In this document: positions 6,721-12,293 of the stretch, one piece after another
Layout of the letters: each line of letters starts with the position of its first letter
Numbering within the stretch: the stretch's first letter is position 1
Notes under the pieces: model-generated
Database searches by the model: none
The model's input: only the letters and a program-made list of their open reading frames with translations
Told to the model about the DNA's origin: nothing
Translations under genes and position numbers: made by a program
Assembly (NCBI GenBank): GCA_964449275.1
Contig: CAYVAM010000071.1
Span: 1-19,055 of the forward strand
Direction of reading: 5' to 3'
Origin: JAUVZF01 sp964449275
Lineage (GTDB): Bacteria; Planctomycetota; Phycisphaerae; FEN-1346
DNA length: 19,055 nucleotides

Positions 6721-7683
6721 GTGAGCACTACCGCAGTCGCAACCGATGCACTCAGGCAGGAACTCGAAGAGGCGCGCCGGCGCCAGAGGGGCCTCGAGCA
6801 GACGCTGGAGGAACGCGGGGCCGAGATTGCCAGCCTCACCCAGGAGTTGGAGGAGGCACATCGGCAGGCGGCGCACCTGGAAGACACGCTCAACGGCAGC
6901 CGCACCCAGACCAACACGCTCAAGGAGGAACTGACGCTGGCGACCGAGCATGCGGCCCGGATGGAACAATCGCTCATCGGCGCCCAGCGTCTGACCACGA
7001 TCGGCCAGATCGCCGCCCAGATGGCCCACGAGTTCAAGAACATCCTGATGATCATCATGGGGCGCGCCGAGTGGGCCATCAGCGAGGATGACCCCGAACT
7101 GGCGGACAAGGCCCTCCACACGGCGGTGGTCTCCTGCCAACGGGGCGCCGGCGTCGTCAAGGGGCTGCTCTCGTACGCGAAGGGCCGCCAGATGAAGAGC
7201 AAACTCATCCGCGCCGATAAACTCCTGGACCGCGCCGTCGATCTCATCGCATGGTCGTTGCCCAAGTGCCACATCCAACTCGACCGCGACTACAACAGCG
7301 ACGCCCGTGTCCGCGTGGTGCCCGTGCGGATGGATCAGGTGTTCCTGAACCTGATCCTGAACGCGCGCAACGCCATGGACCCGGGCGGCGGCCGGCTGAC
7401 CGTAGCCGTCCGGCCGGCCGAGACCAAAGGGTACGTCGCCTTCTCGGTTCAGGACACGGGCTGCGGCATTCCGAACGAGCATCTGGACCAGATCTTCGAC
7501 CCGTTCGTCAGCATGCGGCAGCGGCCGGACGGCGACGCCAGCATGGATCGGGGTACGGGCCTGGGGCTGCCGGTTTCGCGCGACCTTGTGCGGCAGGCGG
7601 GTGGAGAGATTCACGTGGAATCAACGCCGGGCGAGGGCTCGACCTTCACGGTCCTCTTGCCTATCGTTGAGAGGAAGCCATAG
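6721..7683 (+). CDS. Orphan soluble sensor histidine kinase with N-terminal coiled coil
   Basis: GTG at 6721 is chosen because GGGGAGG stands about 6 bases upstream; it gives 320 residues. Residues about 8-90 are a heptad-rich, Glu/Arg/Gln-dense coiled coil with no membrane segment or recognisable sensor domain, so the protein is cytoplasmic. The HisKA-like part carries the H-box MAHEFKN with phosphoacceptor H103. The ATPase part has the N-box (NLILNARNAM, about 210-219), G1 (DTGCGIP, from D245), the F-box (FDPFVS) and G2 (GTGLGLPVS), all in order. This is the NtrB-like subgroup. No response regulator lies nearby, so the partner is unknown; the signal probably arrives through the coiled coil. 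The upstream neighbour is the hpt fossil and the downstream one is an interspersed element. Confidence 0.93.
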   Translation: MSTTAVATDALRQELEEARRRQRGLEQTLEERGAEIASLTQELEEAHRQAAHLEDTLNGSRTQTNTLKEELTLATEHAARMEQSLIGAQRLTTIGQIAAQMAHEFKNILMIIMGRAEWAISEDDPELADKALHTAVVSCQRGAGVVKGLLSYAKGRQMKSKLIRADKLLDRAVDLIAWSLPKCHIQLDRDYNSDARVRVVPVRMDQVFLNLILNARNAMDPGGGRLTVAVRPAETKGYVAFSVQDTGCGIPNEHLDQIFDPFVSMRQRPDGDASMDRGTGLGLPVSRDLVRQAGGEIHVESTPGEGSTFTVLLPIVERKP

Positions 7684-7832
7684 AACGTCGCCCGGTGGAA
7701 GACGTCTCGCGGGGCACGGCTCTGAGGCTGTGTCCCGCTGCTTTGCGCCGCGGCGTTGGCCCGGGCGACGGGATGCGTCTCAACCTGCGGCGTACCTTGC
7801 CCGCGTCTGATCGCCCGCTTATTTCTTTTTGC

Positions 7833-7985
7833 GTACGTGTTTAGCGTGTCATTCCGAGCGAGCGAAGCGAGTCGAGGAATCTCGCCGTTATCCGTGTCCG
7901 GACGACGAGATTTCTCCGCTCGCCCTCACCTTTAGCGAGGGCTCGGTCGAAATGACATCGCTTCGAGAGCACGCTAAACAGGTAC
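7833..7985. mobile_element. Interspersed inverted-repeat element, copy 2
   Basis: This is nearly identical to copy 1, in the same orientation, and 153 bp long. It has the same GTACGTGTTTAGCGTG left end and the same CACGCTAAACAGGTAC right end. Differences are confined to a few bases in the right arm (CGCCCTCACCTTTAGCG in place of CGCCTCGCCTTTGGCG). No flanking direct repeat is found (left flank CTTTTTGC, right flank GTTGAAAG), so the insertion is older or the flanks have been rearranged. It lies in the 485-base gap between the histidine kinase and the antitoxin gene. The 149 bases before it (7684-7832) hold no gene, only a weak hairpin GGGGCAC/GTGTCCC. Confidence 0.85.
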
Positions 7986-7993
7986 GTTGAAAG

Positions 7994-8063
7994 TAATGTC
8001 CGCCGCCGGCACGTCGGAAAGGGCCGAGAATGGCCCGTTTGGGCTCATTCGGTCCGGACATTA
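7994..8063. repeat. 70-bp nested inverted repeat next to element copy 2
   Basis: TAATGTCCG (7994-8002) pairs with CGGACATTA (8055-8063). Inside this, GGGCC (8021-8025) pairs with GGCCC (8032-8036). The structure starts only 8 bases after element copy 2 and ends about 50 bases before the toxin-antitoxin promoter. It has no T-run and no coding content. It may be a second small palindromic repeat family or the ends of a decayed insertion sequence; I see only one copy here. Confidence 0.5.
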
Positions 8064-8110
8064 GTTTTACCGGAATCAGTAGGTGTTCCACATTCCCGAA
8101 GCGGCAGCAT

Positions 8111-8139
8111 TTGACAAACGCCGGGGTTGGAGGGATAAT
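8111..8139 (+). promoter_or_regulatory. Promoter of the toxin-antitoxin operon
   Basis: TTGACA (8111-8116), 17 bases, GATAAT (8134-8139). The -35 box and the spacing are perfect and the -10 box matches in five of six positions. Transcription would start near 8146, giving a leader of only about 23 bases that contains the AAGGAG ribosome binding site of the antitoxin gene. Confidence 0.7.
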
Positions 8140-8168
8140 GCGTTTGGCCGGTGCAAGGAGAAATACTC

Positions 8169-8369
8169 ATGAGCCCAACGGAGGCAACGGCAGAGGTCTT
8201 CCTGACGGCCTTCCGGGCGCTCTCGAGAAAGGAGCGCCAGGCGGTTCTCGCGCGTTTGGCCAGTGACCCCGATTTGCGCGAGGACCTTCACGACTTGGCC
8301 CTCGTGACCCAGCGCCGCGATGAACCATCTCGTCCTCTGCGCGAGTACCTGGCGGAGAAGGGCCCGTGA
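8169..8369 (+). CDS. Putative type II antitoxin partner of the RelE-like toxin
   Basis: ATG at 8169 is chosen over the in-frame GTG at 8151 because AAGGAG (8155-8160) sits 8 bases upstream of it; the product is 66 residues. The protein is small, charged and probably mostly helical (AFRALSRKERQAVLARLASD), with a tail rich in Arg and Glu. I do not recognise a named DNA-binding fold. The assignment rests on size, on position directly upstream of a RelE-like toxin, and on the 4-base GTGA overlap between its stop and the toxin start, the usual coupled arrangement. It would be expected to neutralise the toxin by direct binding. Antitoxins often repress their own promoter, but no clear operator is visible. 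Confidence 0.75.
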   Translation: MSPTEATAEVFLTAFRALSRKERQAVLARLASDPDLREDLHDLALVTQRRDEPSRPLREYLAEKGP

Positions 8370-8632
8370 GCCCAGCCCGCACGTATGAAGTGCGCCTCAA
8401 AGCGTCGGCCGAGAAGGAACTTGACCGCCTGCCGGCACAGGTGACGAAACGGGTCATCAAGGCACTCCTGTCACTTGAGTCCCAGCCCCGCCGGCGTGGA
8501 TGCAAGAAACTCCAGGGAACCGACGCCTATCGCCTGCGAGTCGGCGACTACCGCGTCCTCTACTTGATCGACGACAAGGCTCAGGCTGTCGAAGTGGTGA
8601 CGGTGGCCCACCGCAAGGACGCATACCGGTAA
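8366..8632 (+). CDS. RelE/ParE-superfamily toxin
   Basis: An 88-residue protein starting at a GTG that overlaps the antitoxin stop by 4 bases. It shows the family layout: an N-terminal strand (YEVRLKASAEKEL), a helical hairpin with LPAQVTKRVIKAL, the K-L-Q-G turn, the core strands YRLRVGDYRVLYLID and a C-terminal VVTVAHRKDAYR. The basic residues in RLRVGDYR and the terminal H-R-K-D-A-Y-R fit RelE enzymes, which cut mRNA in the ribosomal A site. ParE toxins share the fold but target gyrase, and the basic C-terminus makes the RelE type more likely. The key residues are present, so it looks intact. Confidence 0.9.
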   Translation: MSPARTYEVRLKASAEKELDRLPAQVTKRVIKALLSLESQPRRRGCKKLQGTDAYRLRVGDYRVLYLIDDKAQAVEVVTVAHRKDAYR

Positions 8633-8710
8633 GGCCCGCATAGAATCTTACGAAGTCCCATCTTGCACCTCCTGCACTTCGATCCGTTTCCGCGCAATAC
8701 TTTGAAACCA

Positions 8711-8741
8711 CCTCGCCGCCGGCGCATTAGAATAGGCGAGG
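8711..8741. promoter_or_regulatory. Perfect 7-bp inverted repeat upstream of the sigma factor gene
   Basis: CCTCGCC (8711-8717) and GGCGAGG (8735-8741) are exact inverse copies around 17 bases, 26 bases before the sigma factor ATG. It could be an operator or a leader hairpin. No convincing -35/-10 pair of standard spacing was found here: TTGAAA at 8702 and TAGAAT at 8728 are 20 bases apart. The promoter may therefore be of another class. Confidence 0.35.
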
Positions 8742-8767
8742 AATCCAGGCGGTCCGAAAGGCCGACT

Positions 8768-9358
8768 ATGGCGCAAGCCCTCGCTTGGGACATCGTGAGA
8801 CGGGCTGCTGGAGGCGATGTGAATGCCCGCCGCGACCTTGTGGAGGCTACACTCGACGGTCTCTGGCGCCTGGCCATGCGGCTGACCCGCCGGGAGGACG
8901 ATGCCGATGATGTGGTGCAGGAAACCTACACGCGCGTCTTCGCAGCCCTCGAGCACCTGGAGCCGACGGGCCGATTCGAGGGGTACCTTGCGCGCACCGC
9001 CACCAACCTCGTCCTGGAGCGCTGGCGGCGCGACCGACCTACGGCCCAGGTCGCCGAAACGCTCACATCCGCAGCGGTCGAACCGTGGCAGACCGTGGCC
9101 GACGCCGAAGACGACCGGCGGCGCCTTGCGGCCGTCTGGGCCGCAATCCAGGAACTGGAGCCGCAGCCGCGCGCGGCCGTCCTCCTCTTCTACGCACAGA
9201 ACGAGTCGTGCGACGCCATCGGCCGCATCCTCGACGTGCCCAGTGGAACCGTCAAGACCTGGCTCCATCGAAGCCGAAACCACGTGCGACAGAGAGCGGA
9301 GACGCTCCTTCGGAGCCGGCCCGTGCTCGGTCCCACACAGATCGGAGAAGCAAGATGA
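8768..9358 (+). CDS. ECF-like RNA polymerase sigma factor
   Basis: ATG at 8768 is preferred to the upstream GTG-type start because GAAAGG lies about 6 bases before it; it gives 196 residues, typical for an ECF (group 4) sigma factor. Region 2 (about residues 20-90) contains LWRLAMRLTRREDDADDVVQ, followed by ETYTRVFAALEHLEPTGRFEGYL and an Arg-rich end (LERWRRDR). Region 4 (about 118-180) contains a helix-turn-helix with the hallmark IGRILDVPSGTVKTWLHRSR. No region 1 or 3 is present. It directs RNA polymerase to a specific promoter set when released from its partner. The next gene overlaps its stop codon (ATGA), so the two are translationally coupled, the normal sigma/anti-sigma arrangement. 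Confidence 0.95.
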   Translation: MAQALAWDIVRRAAGGDVNARRDLVEATLDGLWRLAMRLTRREDDADDVVQETYTRVFAALEHLEPTGRFEGYLARTATNLVLERWRRDRPTAQVAETLTSAAVEPWQTVADAEDDRRRLAAVWAAIQELEPQPRAAVLLFYAQNESCDAIGRILDVPSGTVKTWLHRSRNHVRQRAETLLRSRPVLGPTQIGEAR

Positions 9359-9849
9359 ACGGTGAACACGAACAGACCGCCGACGACCTGCGCGAGCCGA
9401 TGTTCAACCGGCTCGGAGACGGCGCGACGATCGGGCCCGCTCGGCGTGCCGCGCTTCTGGAACGGATCGTCCCGGCGCGAGCCGATGCGTCGCGCGCCCG
9501 CGCCCGCATCCTGCACCTTTCGTGGGGTGTGCTGGCGGCTGCGGCGGCCGTCATCGTGGCGGTCGTCGTCCTCTGGCCCGAGCAGCGCGAGCCTATCCCC
9601 CCGACCGAGATCTTCGCCTATCTGCTGGGGCCACTGACCGAAATGACCGCAACCAGCGCAAGCACCGGCATGCCCGCCCAGGAAGACGGCTCGCCGGTGG
9701 ACGCCGTGGTCTCGGCGTTCTGGTCCGACCTGGAAGATCCCCTGGCCATCGGCATGGACGCCCTCGAAGCGCCGCGGGCGCTCGCGTCCGTCGAATCGGC
9801 CGGGCAGGCAGCATCCGCCAACCATCCTCCGGAAAGAAAGGAGAACTAG
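9355..9849 (+). CDS. Single-pass membrane protein, putative anti-sigma factor
   Basis: A 164-residue protein whose ATG overlaps the sigma factor stop codon by 4 bases. Residues about 1-52 are polar and charged and would be cytoplasmic. A single hydrophobic segment (about 56-76, LSWGVLAAAAAVIVAVVVLW) crosses the membrane. The remaining roughly 85 residues would be outside and contain a Met/Ser/Thr-rich linker and an acidic stretch (DAVVSAFWSDLEDPL). This topology and position fit an anti-sigma factor holding the upstream sigma factor at the membrane. However, no zinc-binding HxxxCxxC motif of the ZAS type is present, so the fold is not confirmed by motif. It could instead be an accessory membrane protein of the operon. 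Confidence 0.75.
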   Translation: MNGEHEQTADDLREPMFNRLGDGATIGPARRAALLERIVPARADASRARARILHLSWGVLAAAAAVIVAVVVLWPEQREPIPPTEIFAYLLGPLTEMTATSASTGMPAQEDGSPVDAVVSAFWSDLEDPLAIGMDALEAPRALASVESAGQAASANHPPERKEN

Positions 9850-9850
9850 A

Positions 9851-11464
9851 ATGAGAACGCTCCGAACACTGGTAACAGCCGTCGCACTCTTGGGGACGGT
9901 GACCGCCTGCGTTGCGGCGGAAACCGTGGAGATGGGCAACCTCGTTCCCGCCGACGCCAAGGTCCTCATCGAAATGGTCGATGCGGCGGGCCTCAGGCAG
10001 ACGCTGCTCGAATCGAAGTTCTGGGCGGCCCTGGAGGAAACCGAGGCATTCCACCGGTGGCGCGCCAGCGAGCGCTACGCCGAAGCGCAGAAGCGGGTCG
10101 ACCTGCTTCTTGCGGAACTGGAAATGGAGCGGGATCAGGCCCTCAAGACATACCTTGGCGGCCGCAGCGCCCTGGTCCTCTTGCCCTCGGGCCAGAAGAA
10201 GCCCTACGGCGTTATCCTGACCGAGGCGACCAACGAGATGGCCGAGAAACTCGTGAAGGCCGTCGGCGGCCAGGAAGTCACGCGATACCGCGACGTCGCC
10301 ATCTGGGAGGTCGTCAAGGAGAAACGCGTGGACCGGATGGCCTTCGCGGGCGGCGTGCTCATGATCTCCGGCACCCGGGCAGACGAACTCGAACAGGTTC
10401 TCGACGTGGTGGTCGGCGGCAGCGGCTCGCTCGGCGCAGGAGGCGACTTCCGCCAGGCCACCGAGGGGCTGCCCACCGGATGGCGAACCAGGGTGTATGC
10501 GGCCGAGGCCAAGCCACGCAAGAGCCCCGGCGCCGTCGCCATGTACCCCGAGGGCAAGGGCCGCGTCCATTTCGAGTGGCGCATCGTCAGCGGCCCCGAA
10601 GACATCAGTCTGACCCGTCCGACCGTCCTGACCGGCCCGAAGGCCCTGCCGGCGACCACCGTGGCCGCCGTCGCGTCGTCCTTCTACCCGAAAGCCATCT
10701 GGGACAAAGTGCAGGCCAAGGTCGCGGACCAGCCGGACGGCCCGGAGAAGATCCGCAAGGCCCAGATGTTCGTTCGCGGCTGGTTCCCGGGCCATTCGAT
10801 GGAGTCGATCGTCGGCGGGTTCGGTCCGGAGGCTGCGGCGGCGCTCGTCAAGGGCGATGACGGCGCCGCGCCGGGCCTGGTGGGTCTCGTGCGTCTCAAG
10901 GCCGGCGGCGCGGCCGTGGCCAACGCGTTCAAGAACGGTCTGGCCGCCAAGGCCATGATCCTGGGAGCCCTGAGCCAGAACCAGCAGGATCCTGAGAAAC
11001 GCATCAACGTGAACGTGCGCGAAGAGGCGTACGCGGGCGCGTCGCTGCTGGTGATTGAGGCGCCGAAGGTTCTCGAGAAAGTCCTCGGCGATTGGGCCAA
11101 AGACATCGGCCTGACGGTGGCCGTGACGAAGGACTGGCTCATCGTCGGCACGACGCCCTCGGGCGTGAAGAAGACCATCGACACCGCCGCCGGCAGCGGC
11201 GCCGGCCTTGCCGCCGACCTGACCCGGGCCGGCGAGAAGGTGCCCGCCGAGCCGGTGACGCGGTGGGGCGTCATTCGTCCCGCCTCGGGGGCCGACATCG
11301 TCCTGGCGTGGGCCGAGAAACTCGCCGGGAAGCAGCGCATCGAGAAGGCCAAGAAGGCGGTGAACCTCGCGGAACTGATGAAACTCGTCAAGCGCATGAT
11401 CTGGCAGCGGACCGACGAGCCGGAGGTCATCCGCGGCACCGCCGATATCCAGGCCATCGAATAG
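9851..11464 (+). CDS. Exported 537-residue protein of unknown function (DUF3352-like), third gene of the sigma operon
   Basis: The ATG lies one base after the preceding stop, with GAAAGGAG inside the end of the previous gene, so it belongs to the sigma operon. Residues 1-23 form a signal peptide. It ends either at AETV as an ordinary secreted protein, or at VTAC (Cys20), which fits a lipobox, so a lipoprotein is possible. The mature protein begins NLVPADAKVLIEMVDAAGLR, resembling DUF3352-type proteins that open with a (L/V)-P-A-D-(A/T) segment. It looks like two related alpha/beta halves, since VTKDWLIVGTTPSGVKK (about residue 430) echoes AGGVLMISGTRADELEQ (about residue 165). No catalytic motif is seen. 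Its function is unknown; as part of the operon it may be what the sigma system senses or controls. Confidence 0.75.
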   Translation: MRTLRTLVTAVALLGTVTACVAAETVEMGNLVPADAKVLIEMVDAAGLRQTLLESKFWAALEETEAFHRWRASERYAEAQKRVDLLLAELEMERDQALKTYLGGRSALVLLPSGQKKPYGVILTEATNEMAEKLVKAVGGQEVTRYRDVAIWEVVKEKRVDRMAFAGGVLMISGTRADELEQVLDVVVGGSGSLGAGGDFRQATEGLPTGWRTRVYAAEAKPRKSPGAVAMYPEGKGRVHFEWRIVSGPEDISLTRPTVLTGPKALPATTVAAVASSFYPKAIWDKVQAKVADQPDGPEKIRKAQMFVRGWFPGHSMESIVGGFGPEAAAALVKGDDGAAPGLVGLVRLKAGGAAVANAFKNGLAAKAMILGALSQNQQDPEKRINVNVREEAYAGASLLVIEAPKVLEKVLGDWAKDIGLTVAVTKDWLIVGTTPSGVKKTIDTAAGSGAGLAADLTRAGEKVPAEPVTRWGVIRPASGADIVLAWAEKLAGKQRIEKAKKAVNLAELMKLVKRMIWQRTDEPEVIRGTADIQAIE

Positions 11465-11478
11465 TGTTCCGTTACGCG

Positions 11479-11584
11479 TCATCTGATGCATAACAGCCGG
11501 GTGCCACTGGCGGCTTGACCGCCAGTGTGCCGCGAAACCGAATAAGCACTGGCTGGCAAGCAGCCAGTGGCACCCGTCAGATGA
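11479..11584. repeat. Nested cruciform-like inverted repeat (GGGTGCCACTGGC family)
   Basis: There are three layers. TCATCTGA (11479-11486) pairs with TCAGATGA (11577-11584). GGGTGCC (11499-11505) pairs with GGCACCC (11569-11575). Between these are two 9-bp hairpins with 5-base loops: CACTGGCGG/CCGCCAGTG (11505-11527) and CACTGGCTG/CAGCCAGTG (11547-11569). Alternatively the ends can pair as one 13-bp stem (GGGTGCCACTGGC with GCCAGTGGCACCC). It begins 14 bases after the stop of the exported protein gene. It may shield the 3' end of that mRNA, or be a small interspersed repeat. Confidence 0.85.
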
Positions 11585-11627
11585 GCAGTCACGGCGCACG
11601 AGACGCGCTGTGTGCGAACGTAGCCGC

Positions 11628-11698
11628 AGAAAGCGGTGCCGCGAGAAAGCGTTGCCGCAAGAAAGTGTAGCCGCGAGAAAGCGTTGCGCAAGAAAGCG
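11628..11698. repeat. Degenerate 16-bp tandem repeat, about 4.5 units
   Basis: The unit is AGAAAGCGTTGCCGCG or a close variant, repeated at 11628, 11644, 11660 and 11676 (the last is 15 bases), with a fifth partial unit AGAAAGCG at 11691 that runs into the terminator stem. A half-unit GTAGCCGC precedes the first. Variation is mainly at the last base and in the central CGTTG/TGTAG/CGGTG. No coding role is evident in any frame. Confidence 0.85.
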
Positions 11699-11729
11699 CG
11701 GTGGGTCTCCTGACCCACCGCGCTCTTTT
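11695..11729. terminator. Strong bidirectional intrinsic terminator
   Basis: A perfect 13-bp stem AGCGCGGTGGGTC/GACCCACCGCGCT (11695-11707 and 11712-11724) has a 4-base loop and is followed by CTTTT on the plus strand. On the minus strand the stem is followed by TTCTT. It lies between convergent genes: the sigma operon ending at 11464 and the cysteine-rich gene ending at 11752. It can serve both and is closest to the latter, 27 bases after its stop. Confidence 0.9.
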
Positions 11730-11751
11730 GGCACTGCAACCGCGCTTCAGC

Positions 11752-11874
11752 CTACTCGTCGCAGCACGGATGCCCTTTGACGTCGCCGTGGCACTCCTCG
11801 ATCTGCTCGGGCGTGCACTCTTCGGGCTTCTCGACCGGCTCAGTCGGTTTCTGGCAACCACATTCCTCGCACAT
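11752..11874 (-). CDS. 40-residue cysteine-rich protein, probable metal binder
   Basis: A complete small frame from ATG (11874) to TAG (11752) with a strong AAAGGAG about 7 bases upstream. The product holds seven Cys and two His in 40 residues: MCEECGC at the start, then ECTPEQIEECHGDVKGHPCC near the end. The Cys are at 2, 5, 7, 20, 28, 37 and 38 and the His at 29 and 35. The C-x-x-C-x-C start and C-H/H-P-C-C end suggest one or two metal sites (zinc, copper or iron-sulfur). No export signal is seen, so it should be cytoplasmic. It lies 18 bases after a second cysteine-containing small protein on the same strand and directly before a strong terminator, so it is the last gene of a two-gene operon. 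The function is unknown. The short length makes it easy to miss in automated annotation. Confidence 0.8.
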   Translation of the reverse strand: MCEECGCQKPTEPVEKPEECTPEQIEECHGDVKGHPCCDE

Positions 11875-11892
11875 ACTCGTCTCCTTTGGCTC

Positions 11893-12198
11893 TCAGAGCC
11901 TGTCGTCAAGCGGCGGGGATTCGTCCTCGTCGTCATCCTCGTCGTGTTTCCAACTATCGGCGTCGTCCATCTCGTCCATCTCGCGGCTCATGCGGCGATA
12001 GAGTTTTTCCTGAATCGGGGCGATCTTCTTATACTCGGCGATGGTCGCCATGTAGGCCCGCGTCATCAGGTCCAGCCGCAGCAGTTGCCACTTCAGCAGG
12101 CACTCCGGTTCCTTGATGTTGGTGAACGGGTTGCACTTCAGTTGGACGTTGCCCTTGTCGTCCACCTCGCCGAGTTCGCAGTCCTTGCACTGGATCAT
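11893..12198 (-). CDS. 101-residue protein with N-terminal Cys cluster and acidic tail, unknown function
   Basis: ATG at 12198 is chosen over an upstream in-frame start because GGAGG lies 6 bases before it. The first part, MIQCKDCELGEVDDKGNVQL, continues to KCNPFTNIKEPEC, giving four Cys at 4, 7, 22 and 33, the spacing of a treble-clef or ribbon-type zinc site. A long helical region follows (LLKWQLLRLDLMTRAYMATI and on to about residue 75) and then a highly acidic tail (DEDDDEDE). I do not recognise a named family. It forms an operon with the 40-residue Cys-rich protein and has its own promoter-like sequence upstream. A regulatory or adaptor role is possible but not shown. Confidence 0.8.
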   Translation of the reverse strand: MIQCKDCELGEVDDKGNVQLKCNPFTNIKEPECLLKWQLLRLDLMTRAYMATIAEYKKIAPIQEKLYRRMSREMDEMDDADSWKHDEDDDEDESPPLDDRL

Positions 12199-12227
12199 GG
12201 TGCGCCTCCGGAACCTCAGGCCCATCC

Positions 12228-12256
12228 ATTATACCGCGAAGAGCGAACGGAACCTA
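12228..12256 (-). promoter_or_regulatory. Probable promoter of the two small cysteine-rich protein genes
   Basis: Read on the minus strand, a perfect TATAAT (12233-12228) is preceded by TAGGTT (12256-12251) at 17 bases. The -35 box is weak, the -10 box is consensus. Transcription would start near 12221, about 23 bases before the ATG. Confidence 0.5.
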
Positions 12257-12293
12257 GAAAAAGAATCGGCGCTAACGAGAAGGGGGCTCTCAT

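Noticed and set aside
8702..8733. Standard promoter TTGAAA...TAGAAT for the sigma factor
   Set aside because: The spacing is 20 bases, outside the normal 16-18 range, so I do not list it as a promoter.
9593..11734. 713-residue open frame on the minus strand opposite the exported protein gene
   Set aside because: It runs antisense through two genes with excellent ribosome binding sites and signal or membrane features. Its own translation is low-complexity and extends through the tandem repeats and palindromes. It is a high-GC shadow.
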